Positions 1 to 8,750 are shown, counted from the first letter of the stretch. The stretch is 64,000 nucleotides of DNA from Nostoc paludosum FACHB-159 (GCF_014698835.1 NZ_JACJTU010000020.1:1-64000); one strand, 5' to 3'. Notes: generated from the sequence alone by a model not told the origin. Numbers and translations are program-made.

Positions 1-120
1 CTCATAATTCCTTACTTCTTTAAATAACTCTTTATACTCTGCACAATATTCATCTACGATCGCAACTGTTGGGTGGGCGTCTCTAGCCAAATGTTTCAGG
101 ATTTGTAATTCTACATCCAT
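1..120 (-). CDS. IS701-like transposase, N-terminal tip (runs off left edge)
   Basis: An open frame enters from the left edge and reads upstream to an ATG at 120, giving 40 residues. The stretch VDEYCAEYKELF followed by EVRNYE resembles the start of cyanobacterial IS701-type DDE transposases as I remember them. Only this tip is in the window, so the catalytic residues cannot be checked and it may be intact or a fragment. The frame stays open for about 24 codons upstream of the ATG without another ATG. Family assignment rests on about 20 residues. Confidence 0.5.
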   Translation of the reverse strand, partial: MDVELQILKHLARDAHPTVAIVDEYCAEYKELFKEVRNYE

Positions 121-657
121 GCCCTGCTTACCTTCCAGAGTTTTTTCTTTTAATCCTTTTATTAAGAATACTCGGAAAGTGACAGAAGAGGGCTAACTTA
201 CAGTAAATATATTGCAATTATCGTGTTAATTTATCAGGTGCGATCGCGCAACTTTTCTTATACCAATAGCACTTACTTGTATGCTATTTTAAGTTTTAAT
301 AAGCACTGTATTTCTTCACAAGTTCCTCAAAGTCTTGATTTAACTTCAAGATACAGATGTTTAACTATTGCTTGAACTAGCTTGAGAATTCACCACCTTT
401 TTCATACTACTCATGTTGTATATGGGTCGTAATTATTACTAGGATTTTTACTATATACAACATATACTATAGGAATCCGCTTTGATTACTGAACTGATTT
501 GCGTAGGAAGGCAATAGGCAATAGGGTTTTAGAAAAGGAATGTGTACTGAGTTTTGTTCAAAAATCAAATAGGAGTCCTATATCGAAAAAGCCAATTCAT
601 ACTCTGATTCAGCAACGCCAAAATTTTGAACTTGGAATTGCTTAGGAGCTACAGATC
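121..657. other. Intergenic region upstream of psbA variant
   Basis: No convincing gene. AT-rich spacer holding one HIP1 site near 240 and a MITE-like element at 468-582. A Shine-Dalgarno-like AGGAG lies about 9 nt before the psbA ATG. The promoter of the psbA variant must lie here, but I see no clear -35/-10 pair. Confidence 0.5.
468..582. mobile_element. MITE-like element, family A, copy 1
   Basis: About 115 bp bounded by imperfect inverted repeats: TATAGGAATCCGCTTTGAT on the left and the complement of ATCAAATAGGAGTCCTATA on the right. The interior contains GGCAATAGGCAATAGGG and TGTACTGAGTTTT. A second full copy lies at 42867-42994 and a lone left end at 25052-25080. There is no coding capacity, so movement would need a transposase supplied in trans. 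Confidence 0.65.
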
Positions 658-1728
658 ATGAGTACCATTGTTCAACGTCAAAAAGAATTTAATTTTTTTG
701 ATTTTTGGGATAGCTTTTGTAGTTGGATTACTAGCACAGAAAATCGGATTTACGTCGGCTGGTTTGGCGTGTTGTCGATTCCCACTTTGCTAGCTGCTAC
801 CACTTGTTTTATTTTGGCTTTTATTGCCGCTCCCAGCGTCGATATGGATGGCATACGTGAGCCAATTAAGGGTTCACTGATGGATGGTAACAACTTAATT
901 ACAGCCGCAGTTGTACCAACTTCCGCCGCTATTGGTTTGCACTTTTATCCTATTTGGGAAGCTGCATCTATGGATGAATGGCTCTACAATGGTGGGCCAT
1001 ATCAGTTAATTGTGCTGCATTTTCTCATTGGTATTTGGTGCTTTTTAGGGCAACTTTGGGAATTGAGTTATCGTTTGGGAATTCGGCCCTGGATAGCAAT
1101 TGCCTATTCTGCACCCGTTATCGCCGCTACTTCCGTTTTGCTAGTTTATCCCATTGGTCAAGGTAGTTTTTCTGATGGTTTACCTTTGGGAATTGCTGGA
1201 ACTTTCCACTTTATGCTGGCTTTCCAAGGCGACCACAATATCCTCATGCACCCATTCCATATGTTGGGTGTAGCAGGTGTATTCGGTGGTGCATTGTTGA
1301 GTTCTTTGCATGGTTCTTTGGTGACTTCAACGCTAATTCGGAATACTGATGAAAATCAATCAATTAATGCCGGACATAAGTTGAGTCAGAAGAAAGTTAC
1401 CTACAATTATTTGGCAGGACACTATGGCTTCTTAGGGCGTTTGTTGATTCCTACCTTTGCTAGCAAAAATCATCGTGCTTTCCATTTTTTATTAGCAGCT
1501 TTACCAACGTTGGGTATTTGGTTCGCAGCGATGGGTGTATGTTCGATGGCATTTAATATCAATGGCTTCAACTTTAATCATTCCATCTTAGATGGTCGGG
1601 GTGAAGTCATTAGAACCGACGCTGATATACTCAACCGTGCCAATCTTGGTATAAGTGCAATGCACGCTCCCAATGTCCATAATTTTCCTTTGGTTCTCTC
1701 TAGCGGTGAACCTATTCCAGTTAGTTAA
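658..1728 (+). CDS. psbA: Divergent (rogue/sentinel-type) photosystem II D1 protein
   Basis: A 356-residue D1 homologue with the five-helix reaction-centre fold. Conserved here (own numbering, standard in brackets): Tyr164 (TyrZ Y161), Asp173 (D170), His193 (H190), His201 (H198), His218 (H215), His276 (H272), His336 (H332), His341 (H337). Changed: E189 to Asp192, E333 to Ala337, D342 to Val346 and A344 to Ser348, so several Mn4Ca ligands and the mature C-terminus are altered. By ungapped alignment the QB-site F255 and S264 become Leu and Ala. Such non-canonical D1 forms are known as rogue, sentinel or microaerobic D1, and probably yield a PSII unable to evolve oxygen normally. The residues before WELSYRLG are FLGQL, so the Gln-Asp signature I recall for chlorophyll f synthase (ChlF) is absent. 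AGGAG precedes the ATG. Confidence 0.88.
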   Translation: MSTIVQRQKEFNFFDFWDSFCSWITSTENRIYVGWFGVLSIPTLLAATTCFILAFIAAPSVDMDGIREPIKGSLMDGNNLITAAVVPTSAAIGLHFYPIWEAASMDEWLYNGGPYQLIVLHFLIGIWCFLGQLWELSYRLGIRPWIAIAYSAPVIAATSVLLVYPIGQGSFSDGLPLGIAGTFHFMLAFQGDHNILMHPFHMLGVAGVFGGALLSSLHGSLVTSTLIRNTDENQSINAGHKLSQKKVTYNYLAGHYGFLGRLLIPTFASKNHRAFHFLLAALPTLGIWFAAMGVCSMAFNINGFNFNHSILDGRGEVIRTDADILNRANLGISAMHAPNVHNFPLVLSSGEPIPVS

Positions 1729-1761
1729 AAATTGCAGCTATCGATTTTTATAGCTTTTTAC

Positions 1762-1810
1762 AACCTGCCTGTAATTCTGAAATGAGTCAATAATTATGGG
1801 CAGGTTTTTC
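1762..1810 (+). terminator. Terminator after psbA variant
   Basis: AACCTGCC (1762-1769) pairs with GGCAGGTT (1799-1806) and is followed by a T-run. The loop is long (about 29 nt), but position and T-tract fit a rho-independent terminator. Confidence 0.6.
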
Positions 1811-1905
1811 TTATTTTGATCAAAAAAAATACTACAACGTGCAAGAAATAAACAATTAAGCTTTTAAATTACACAGTCACTTCCTAATACCAGTTCAAAA
1901 AATCT

Positions 1906-1933
1906 GTAGGGGCGCAAAGCTTTGTGCCCCTAC
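1906..1933. repeat. Palindromic interspersed repeat (TAGGGGC...GCCCCTA)
   Basis: A 28-bp almost perfect palindrome, with GTAGGGGC pairing to GCCCCTAC around a CAAAGCTTTG core. A related copy (one arm degraded) lies at 12229-12256. It sits between the convergent psbA variant and sensor kinase genes, as expected for a REP-like hairpin. Confidence 0.6.
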
Positions 1934-2034
1934 GATACGTCTGTGACATTCTTTTATCAAATTGGTATAAGTTCGTTGACTGCCAACAGTTAACAGCCAA
2001 CACGAAAATATATGCTGCGTTAAATCCAATTAAA

Positions 2035-3420
2035 TTAAACCAAGGGCAGAATAATTTCAAATTCAGTACCTCCACCTGGTTGAGAACGGAAATTGAATTT
2101 ACCTCCATGTTTCACAGTTATAATCCGATAACTGACTGCTAAACTAGTTTCTTTGCCATTTTTTGTCTCTAAAGAAAAAGATTCTAAAATTTGGTCTTGC
2201 AATTCTTGAGGCATTCCAGGGCCATTGTCAGCTATACGAATTAAAATCCAGCGAGAATCTGGTGCATGTGGTTTACTTGGTTTTTGGGAAATAACTTCTG
2301 TAGTAATCTTAATTTGGGGTTTTTTAATAGTTTTTGGATCTTCTAGATGCAACTGCTGTCGCACTGCTTCATTGAGTAAAGTATCCACAGCTTCGCTTAA
2401 AAGATTAATTAAAACCTGATTTAACTGCCCCATAAAGCAATACACTGGTGGCAGTTGCCCATAGGATTTAACGATTTCAATTTCTCCTTGAATCCGGCTA
2501 TTAATTAATAAAATGATATTATCGATACAGGCATGTAAATCTACGGGTTTGGGATAAAGTTCATCAAGATGGCAGAAGTTTTGTAAACTGGTGACAAGTC
2601 TTTTTAATCTTTCGGCTCCAGTGCGAATACTAGCAAGCGATCGCAATAAATCTTGTTCTAAAAAATCAAATTCAATTTCTTCTTTTATTTGGTCGATTTT
2701 CGGAGAAAATGATGGTAATTCTTTGTCGTAAGCTGCTATTAACTTGAGTAAATCTTGGCTGTAGTTTGAGACGTAAGTTATGTTACCCCAAATAAAACCC
2801 ACGGGGTCTAAAATTTCGTGTACTACCCCATCTACCAAACGCCCCAAACTCGCCATTTTATCATTTTGAATCATTTGGGCTTGGCTGCGTTCGTATCGCA
2901 CAAAATTTTTGATACCGCGAATTTGCCAAGAAATAAAATTTAATTCTTGCACATCTAATAATCTATAAGCACCACAAGCACTTTGCACTACAATTGGTTC
3001 TGATAATAATTCTGGCGATCGCTTTAAGCTCAGTTGCATCGCAATTAAAATTAATGTGGTCTCATCAAGCAACAAAATCGGTGTCCGTGCATAGCCGTAG
3101 AGAACGGCTAATGGTTGCTGAATAAACAACTCCTGTCCATAAGGGCGAATCAAAAATTCTAAAAGTCGTCGCCGCGAAATCATTCCCACGAACTTTCCCT
3201 GCTCTAGCAAAATTACTCCTGGTAGCAGTGGATATTTTTCTAAAAAATGAGCCACTTCCCTAGCAGTACAACTAATTTCCACGGGGAAATTGTACATTGG
3301 TAGTTCTTGGAGAGTTGAATCTAAATTGAGATCGCGATCGCTACCAACAGACAAAAATGGCGGCGATATATTATGACAACTACTGAATTCTTCTGTCACT
3401 ATACACCCTGATTTTGGCAA
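2035..3420 (-). CDS. Sensor histidine kinase-like protein with degenerate ATP-binding domain
   Basis: A 461-residue soluble protein. Residues about 30-165 resemble a CBS-type regulatory region. The dimerisation/phosphoacceptor helix has MASLGRLVDGVVHE with His201. The ATPase domain has an intact G1 box (ADNGPG, 397-402), but the N-box reads NLLSEAVDTL, with Glu343 where Asn is usual. The G2 box reads NGKETSLAVSYRII instead of the usual GxGTGLGLxI, losing its glycines. A typical kinase of this class, seen at 37650-39665, keeps all of these. It may therefore be a pseudokinase or an acceptor phosphorylated by another kinase. No response regulator adjoins it. Confidence 0.82.
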   Translation of the reverse strand: MPKSGCIVTEEFSSCHNISPPFLSVGSDRDLNLDSTLQELPMYNFPVEISCTAREVAHFLEKYPLLPGVILLEQGKFVGMISRRRLLEFLIRPYGQELFIQQPLAVLYGYARTPILLLDETTLILIAMQLSLKRSPELLSEPIVVQSACGAYRLLDVQELNFISWQIRGIKNFVRYERSQAQMIQNDKMASLGRLVDGVVHEILDPVGFIWGNITYVSNYSQDLLKLIAAYDKELPSFSPKIDQIKEEIEFDFLEQDLLRSLASIRTGAERLKRLVTSLQNFCHLDELYPKPVDLHACIDNIILLINSRIQGEIEIVKSYGQLPPVYCFMGQLNQVLINLLSEAVDTLLNEAVRQQLHLEDPKTIKKPQIKITTEVISQKPSKPHAPDSRWILIRIADNGPGMPQELQDQILESFSLETKNGKETSLAVSYRIITVKHGGKFNFRSQPGGGTEFEIILPLV

Positions 3421-3467
3421 GACAAGTCAACAATAAGCTAATATCTTAGCCTCTGTCATTATTTAAA

Positions 3468-3686
3468 AGGGAGTGGGGCATGGGGCAAACAGGAGGGGTG
3501 GGAGGGGTGCGAGGTGTGGGAGGTGTGGGAGGTGTGGGAGGTGTGGGAGGTGTGGGAGGTGTGGGAAGCATAAATTCTCTTTCTTCCCTCACTTCCCCCA
3601 CTCCCCTCTCTCCCGACTCTCCCCACACTCCCCTCTCTCCCCACCCTCCCCCATCTCCCCACACTCCCCCCTCTCCTCTCCTCCCG
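3468..3686. repeat. Two-arm G-rich/C-rich hairpin repeat block
   Basis: Left arm: at least six tandem GGTGTGGGA nonamers (about 3513-3569). Right arm: CTCCCCACACTCCCC-type units (about 3598-3685). The arms are complementary, so the block can form a long hairpin. Frames through it encode only Gly/Val/Trp- or Pro/His/Ser-rich low-complexity sequence and are not genes. The same architecture recurs at 7774-7965, 14190-14448, 15990-16094, 35837-35985, 37316-37460 and 39252-39404. Confidence 0.85.
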
Positions 3687-4301
3687 CATTGCTATCTTCT
3701 AAAATTTGCTCTTGCCTTTTTAAGGTTTTTGTAGTAAAAAGTCAACCAAAGCTCAAATGATATTTGGGCACGGCGCATTAGCAAACGAAAAAGCGCAAAG
3801 TCTGTAGCAAAATCCCCCAGAGTGTGCCAGCTTTTGGCGATAGAGTAGCGATTTGCCGTTTCTGCTAGCTTCTAGCTCAGCTATCCCCCAGGGTACAGAA
3901 CTTTGTAAGAGAGGACAAATGACAAAGAGCGATCCCCAAATTTTGAATAACTGTAAATCCTTGATGAAAATATAGCCCAGCTAATATCTGATTCAGGAAA
4001 TTACTGTCAGTATAAACATAGGGAAATTTCAAATCCTCTATGCAGCTACTTGCCCCCTAGAATCGGAACAATTTCTGAACTTAAACAATCTTAGGAATGG
4101 TTATCATCAGTAAATGCACTCAGATAAATATCACTATATGCTTTGAATACAAGGGTTGGAGCGCTTAAGCGTTAATTAAAACCGGACGACAGCTTGTTAT
4201 TTAAATGATATTTAATTTTTCCGAACTGCTTTTGATCCCCATTTCGATAGAATGACTAGGCAGAACCCTAAAACTCAAAACCGCTTTTGACAGCGACGCC
4301 C
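3687..4301. promoter_or_regulatory. Upstream region of permease operon with small palindromes
   Basis: No gene seen in this 600-bp spacer. Two exact palindromes lie close to the operon start: CGCTTAAGCG (4162-4171) and TTAAATGATATTTAA (4201-4215). Either could be an operator. TTATCATCA near 4100 loosely recalls half of a Zur-type box but is not a full dyad. These assignments are weak. Confidence 0.3.
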
Positions 4302-5354
4302 ATGAATCAATTCAACAATGGTTTTACGCTATTTCTAAGTCTGCTAGTCGAGGCGATGCCTTTTTTGCTTCTTGGGGTTTTATTCTCCAGTTTGCTGCTG
4401 TTTTTCGTTGATGAGCGCAAATTAGTAGAAAAAATGCCCACGAATCCGCTGTTGGGTGCTTTAGTTGGCAGTTTAATCGGCTTTTTATTTCCGGTGTGTG
4501 AGTGCGGGAATGTACCGGTAGCGCGGCGGTTCCTAATCCAAGGAGTACCCACACCAGTGGCAATTGGTTTTTTGCTAGCTGCACCAACAATTAACCCAGT
4601 TGTCATTTGGGCAACTTGGACAGCCTTTCGAGATCAGCCAGAAATAGTAGTATTACGGGTTGTATTTTCCTTATTAATTGCCACAATTATCGGCTTTGTT
4701 TTCAGTTTTCAAAAGGACTTAAATCCTATAGTCCAACCTGCGATCGCTCGGTATATGAAATATAATCCTCCTGCGCCGCCTGAAACCAAACGGCGTGGTA
4801 AGGGTTACCAAATTCAACAGGAATCAACAGTACCGAATATCTTGCAATCAGGGACTTATATTTTAGGAGGAAAAGCAGGTATACCGCTGCGGATAGATCC
4901 GAATTCAATACCGCCTACCATCATCTCAACTCCTAATAAACCCTTAGCAGATAAACTGCGTCTAGTGATAGATAATAGCGTTCAAGAATTGCGGGAATTA
5001 GGCGGAGTCATGGTTATAGGAAGTGCGATCGCCGCTGCTATTCAAGTCCTAGCCCCCCGCGAATTAATTCTCAGTTTGGGCGCTGGCCCCATTAGTTCAA
5101 TTGTAGTCATGCTGATATTAGCAGTAGTAGTGTCGATTTGTTCTACAGTTGATTCTTTCTTTGCCTTATCTTTTGCTTCAACTTTTAGCAGTGGTTCATT
5201 ACTTGCATTTTTGGTATTTGGCCCAATGATTGATATCAAAGGTGTGGGTTTAATGTTATCAATTTTTAAACCCAAAACCGTCTTTTACTTATTTGCCTTA
5301 GCAGGACAATTAACATTTCTGTTCACACTTTTCCTCAACTTGCACGTCTTTTAA
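4302..5354 (+). CDS. YraQ/UPF0718-type permease (DUF318)
   Basis: Integral membrane protein of 350 residues. An upstream in-frame TTG (4287) exists, but the ATG at 4302 is preferred. About eight hydrophobic helices flank a soluble loop (roughly residues 145-225). The motif FPVCECGNVPVARR after the second helix and the later CSTVDSFFALSF are hallmarks of this family, whose conserved Cys/Asp/Ser residues are thought to handle a small solute or metal. Members are often paired with a TIGR03943 protein, as here 72 bp downstream. In other bacteria such pairs are sometimes linked to metal regulons. The substrate is unknown. Confidence 0.85.
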   Translation: MNQFNNGFTLFLSLLVEAMPFLLLGVLFSSLLLFFVDERKLVEKMPTNPLLGALVGSLIGFLFPVCECGNVPVARRFLIQGVPTPVAIGFLLAAPTINPVVIWATWTAFRDQPEIVVLRVVFSLLIATIIGFVFSFQKDLNPIVQPAIARYMKYNPPAPPETKRRGKGYQIQQESTVPNILQSGTYILGGKAGIPLRIDPNSIPPTIISTPNKPLADKLRLVIDNSVQELRELGGVMVIGSAIAAAIQVLAPRELILSLGAGPISSIVVMLILAVVVSICSTVDSFFALSFASTFSSGSLLAFLVFGPMIDIKGVGLMLSIFKPKTVFYLFALAGQLTFLFTLFLNLHVF

Positions 5355-5388
5355 AAATTATTTGTGCTTTGCCCTTTTTTGGTTTTAA

Positions 5389-5426
5389 CCAATGCCCCAT
5401 GCCCAATGCCCAATGCCCAATAATCA
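5389..5426. repeat. CCCAATG heptamer repeats (STRR)
   Basis: Tandem CCCAATG/CCCCATG units fill the gap between the two permease-operon genes, and the block ends at the downstream start codon (AATCAATGACTAAA). Heptameric short tandem repeats of this kind are known from heterocystous cyanobacteria. Confidence 0.8.
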
Positions 5427-6200
5427 ATGACTAAAAAAAATCCCAAACCTAAAATTCCAATTCATTTACTTCCTTGGCTGGATGCCCTAGCAATTACAGC
5501 TTGGGGCATTTTGATGTTGAGATATTGGCTAACTAACAAGCTGAGTCTATTAATTCATCCAAATTATTTTTGGTTGGTAATTGTATCTGGCATTAGCTTG
5601 ATTATTATTGGTTTCTTCAAAATGCTGGAATTATGGCAACGACGCCGCCGTGATGTCGTACCAAACACCCAGCATATTAGTTTATTTCCCCCTGGTTGGG
5701 GCAGTACATTATTATTAATTACAGCGATTTTGGGTTTCATCATTACACCCCAAGTTTTTGCAAGTGACAAAGCACTGCAAAGGGGTGTAACCGCTGATTT
5801 ATTGGGAACCACACGCGTTAAGCCCCAAGCCTTTCGGGTAACTGTTCGTCCAGAAGAGCGATCGCTCGTAGACTGGGTACGCACCCTAAATGTTTATCCA
5901 GAACCAGATTCATATACAGGACAAAAAGTCAAAGTTCAGGGATTTGTCATTCACCCGCCAGATCTGGGAAAAGAATATTTGTTCATAGCACGATTTGTTT
6001 TAACTTGCTGTGCAGCAGACGCTTATCCTATAGGATTGCCCGTCAAACTCCCAAATAATCAAGAACGTTACTCTCCCGATACTTGGCTAGAAGTAGAAGG
6101 GCAAATGATAACAGAAAATCTCTCAGGTAAACGTCAACTTACCATTGCCGCTACCTCTCTGAAAAAAATTCCTCAACCGCAAAATCCTTATAGTTATTAG
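5427..6200 (+). CDS. TIGR03943 family membrane protein, permease partner
   Basis: 257 residues. Two N-terminal transmembrane helices (about 15-35 and 45-68) and a third around 90-110 are followed by a soluble C-terminal domain. That domain contains VQGFVIHPPDLGKEYLFIARFVLTCCAADA, here split: VQGFVIHP, then FVLTCCAADAYPIGLPV. The double-Cys segment is typical of TIGR03943/DUF1980 proteins, which accompany YraQ-like permeases. It probably forms a complex with the product of 4302-5354. The start codon lies at the edge of a heptamer repeat, so native regulation of this internal start is unclear. Confidence 0.82.
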   Translation: MTKKNPKPKIPIHLLPWLDALAITAWGILMLRYWLTNKLSLLIHPNYFWLVIVSGISLIIIGFFKMLELWQRRRRDVVPNTQHISLFPPGWGSTLLLITAILGFIITPQVFASDKALQRGVTADLLGTTRVKPQAFRVTVRPEERSLVDWVRTLNVYPEPDSYTGQKVKVQGFVIHPPDLGKEYLFIARFVLTCCAADAYPIGLPVKLPNNQERYSPDTWLEVEGQMITENLSGKRQLTIAATSLKKIPQPQNPYSY

Positions 6201-6273
6201 TCATTAGTCATTAGTCATCAGTGAATAACTAATGCCCAATGCCCCATGCCCAATGCCCCATGCCCAATAACCA
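6199..6273. repeat. AGTCATT and CCCAATG tandem repeats
   Basis: TTAGTCATT units run into CCCAATG/CCCCATG heptamers and finish with AATAACCAATGACTAAA. That ATG is the start of the next gene. The organisation matches the previous gap at 5389-5426. Confidence 0.8.
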
Positions 6274-7773
6274 ATGACTAAATCAAAAGCATTTATTCAA
6301 CCACTGGATCGGATAGCGATCGCATTGATGCTACTGCTGAGTGTGCTGATTGGGTTGATAATGTTGAAAGGTGATGTAGTAACAGCTCGTGTCCGAGATT
6401 TTACCTGGCAAAATCAACAAATTGGTGCAGAAGATAACTCCTTCGCCCTCACCTTTAGTCGCCCAATGGACACCAAAAGCGTAGAGGATAACTTGAAAAT
6501 CGACCCACCTCTAGCAGGTAAATTCAGTTGGGCAGGGCGGAGAATGGTTTATACACTGCTGACACCAGCACCCTACGGCACAAATTATAAAGTGCAGTTA
6601 CAGAAAGCCAAAGATAAGTTTGCCGAGCAAGAAGGCACAAACCGGACAATCCAGCCTTTTGTGGGTAATTTTCGCACACGCGATCGCGTCATTCTTTACA
6701 TAGGAACCGAGCAAGAAGAACAAGGAAGATTAATTCTTTACAACTTAACCGAAGAACAAAAAAGGGTACTTACCCCCAAAGACTTAATAGTAATGGACTT
6801 TGAGTCATTTCCAGATGGGGAGAAAATTTTATTTTCGGCTCGTACCAGCAAGAACTCAGACTTACTTTCAGCCCAGCTGTACACAGTAACAACGGGCGTT
6901 GCTGGTAAATCTGGGCGAGAAGTAGAACCAGCTGGCAGAGTTGACCTAATTTTAGATAGTAAAGATTATCAAAACCTGAAATTTGACTTATCGCCCGATG
7001 GGCAAACCATCGTCATCCAACGGGCAAATAAAGCTAATCCCGGCGACTTTGGACTATGGTTTATGTCAGCAACCAGCGACGCTTCGGGAGAAAAACCCAC
7101 TGCTAAACGCTTGCAAAGCCAACCAGGGGGAGATTTTATGATTACCCCAGACAGTAAAGCCGTAGCAGTTGCCCAAGGACAGGGAGCAGCAATCTTACCA
7201 CTGCAAGGAGACGCCAGTAAACCTTTAGATTTTCTGCCGCAATTTGGCTTAGTACAGGCTTTCTCTAAAGATGGTTCCCAAGCAGCGATGGTAAAATTTA
7301 ATACAGATTACACGCGAGATTTGTTTTTAGTCACAAACCAAGGCGTGCAGAAACAATTAGTAAAAACAACAGGCTCAATACTTAGCTGTCAATTTGACAC
7401 AGCCTCACCTACTCTCTACTGCTTGTTGACACAGCTAATATCTAAGGAACAATACATAGAACAACCTTATGTAGTGGCAATCGATCTCAAAAGCGGGCAA
7501 CAAAAACCGCTATTGTTACTCCCTCCCGAACAGCGAAATGTGCAAATGAGTTTATCTGCTGACGGTTTGGGCTTGTTATTTGACCAAGTAGTACCGCAGA
7601 CAAACCCACCGACAACATTACCTACAAACACTTTGAAAACAGATGACGGAGATGCGATCGCTACTAGTAGCCTGTGGTTAATGCCCCTATTGCCCATTGC
7701 CGACGCTACAACTGTGGAAATTAGACCAGAACAACTCCCATTAGCGGGATTTCGTCCTCGGTGGCTGCCTTAG
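6274..7773 (+). CDS. Membrane-anchored Ig-like / beta-propeller protein
   Basis: 499 residues. One N-terminal hydrophobic helix (about 13-32) should anchor it in the membrane. Residues about 45-130 (FALTFSRPMDTKSVEDNLKI) match the bacterial Ig-like Big_5/SbsA pattern. The rest has TolB/WD-like strands (LSPDGQTIVI, FMITPDSKAVAV, SLSADGLGLLF) suggesting a propeller. It follows the permease and TIGR03943 genes in the same direction, with 73 bp between, and may be their extracytoplasmic partner. No enzymatic motif is visible. The stop codon sits right against a hairpin repeat block. Confidence 0.7.
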   Translation: MTKSKAFIQPLDRIAIALMLLLSVLIGLIMLKGDVVTARVRDFTWQNQQIGAEDNSFALTFSRPMDTKSVEDNLKIDPPLAGKFSWAGRRMVYTLLTPAPYGTNYKVQLQKAKDKFAEQEGTNRTIQPFVGNFRTRDRVILYIGTEQEEQGRLILYNLTEEQKRVLTPKDLIVMDFESFPDGEKILFSARTSKNSDLLSAQLYTVTTGVAGKSGREVEPAGRVDLILDSKDYQNLKFDLSPDGQTIVIQRANKANPGDFGLWFMSATSDASGEKPTAKRLQSQPGGDFMITPDSKAVAVAQGQGAAILPLQGDASKPLDFLPQFGLVQAFSKDGSQAAMVKFNTDYTRDLFLVTNQGVQKQLVKTTGSILSCQFDTASPTLYCLLTQLISKEQYIEQPYVVAIDLKSGQQKPLLLLPPEQRNVQMSLSADGLGLLFDQVVPQTNPPTTLPTNTLKTDDGDAIATSSLWLMPLLPIADATTVEIRPEQLPLAGFRPRWLP

Positions 7774-7965
7774 GGAGATGGGATGTGGGAGGTGTGGGAG
7801 GTGTGGGAGGTGTGGGAGGATGGTGAAGAAATTTTTCCCCCTCTCTCCCCACACTCCCCACACTCCCCCATCCCTCCTCTCTCCCCACACTCCCCACACT
7901 CCCCCATCCCCCCTCTCTCCCCACACTCCCCACACCTACTACTTGCCCCATGCCCAATGCCCAGT
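7774..7965. repeat. Two-arm G-rich/C-rich hairpin repeat block
   Basis: GGTGTGGGA units (7788-7818), a central GAAGAAATTTTTCCCCC, then repeated CTCCCCACACTCCCCACA modules interspersed with CCCATCCC, ending in CCCAATGCCC. It lies between the convergent 6274-7773 and TauE genes. It may act as a bidirectional terminator, but this is inference. Confidence 0.8.
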
Positions 7966-7970
7966 CCCTT

Positions 7971-8750
7971 TTACATCAATTGATAATTTGCCCAAGCTTC
8001 CCAAAAAATATAAATTGATAGTATTCCTAAGAAAATACGAAGTACTAAACTGACAGTAGAATCTGGTAATTTTCGCAATGTGCGAGTACTTATTTGAACG
8101 CCTAAAAGTCCTCCAAAACCCAAAATTAGGCCTTGAATAAACAGAATATTTCCCTCTAATGTATGTCCTGTACAAGCAGCTAAAGCAGTGATAACAATGA
8201 CGCCTAAACTAGTCTGAATTGCTACTTTAATTTCTTCTTTTAAAAGTAACATTTGTAGTGGCACCATAATCGTACCGCCACCTAAGCCAAATAAACCTGC
8301 TAAAATTCCTGCCGCTCCTCCAGTGCCAATTTTAGAAACTAATGGATTAAATATTGGTTCTGTATCCTCTTTTTCCTTTAAGGAAAGTTGCTTGCGGAGG
8401 TCAATTAAATAGATATTAGCAAGTAGTATAATTCCAAATGTAAAAAGTATTATATAAGATGGAATTTTATTAGCGAAATATACGCCTATTCCAGTAGTTA
8501 AGAAAGCTGGAATTCCTAAATAAAATACTCGTTTAAAGTCAAAATACCCCATCCACCAATTCTGTAAACTTCCAGAAATTGAGGTAATTACAATAGCAAG
8601 GCTACTAGTAGCGATCGCCTGAACCGGAGTATAACCTAGCGTGACTAAAAGAGGAATTGTGATAATACCCCCACCTATTCCTAAAAGTCCAGCTATAACT
8701 CCAGATACTAAACCCCCAGCCATTAAAATCAACCAACTAAAATCATTCAT
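7971..8750 (-). CDS. TauE/SafE (TSUP) family sulfite/anion exporter
   Basis: A multi-helix membrane protein of 259 residues from the ATG at 8750. ATG 8777 is a possible alternative start, and the longer frame upstream is repeat-derived. The duplicated family signature is present: GLLGIGGGIITIPLL in the first half and GLFGLGGGTIMVPL in the second, each within a four-helix unit. The family exports sulfite, sulfoacetate or related anions. It lies about 120 bp downstream of a sulfite-oxidase-family gene on the same strand, making sulfite or sulfate handling the likeliest role. The exact substrate is inferred. Confidence 0.85.
   Translation of the reverse strand: MNDFSWLILMAGGLVSGVIAGLLGIGGGIITIPLLVTLGYTPVQAIATSSLAIVITSISGSLQNWWMGYFDFKRVFYLGIPAFLTTGIGVYFANKIPSYIILFTFGIILLANIYLIDLRKQLSLKEKEDTEPIFNPLVSKIGTGGAAGILAGLFGLGGGTIMVPLQMLLLKEEIKVAIQTSLGVIVITALAACTGHTLEGNILFIQGLILGFGGLLGVQISTRTLRKLPDSTVSLVLRIFLGILSIYIFWEAWANYQLM

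Noticed and set aside
658-1728. Chlorophyll f synthase (ChlF)
   Set aside because: Several Mn ligands remain and the Gln-Asp signature I associate with ChlF before WELSYRLG is absent; no far-red gene cluster in the window.
3446-3760. Overlapping frames of 72-95 codons on both strands
   Set aside because: They translate the GGTGTGGGA/CTCCCCACA repeats in several frames into Gly/Val/Trp or Pro/His/Ser runs; no ribosome site or family.
7721-8053. Five short frames after the Ig/propeller gene
   Set aside because: Low-complexity translation of the hairpin repeat, overlapping real genes.
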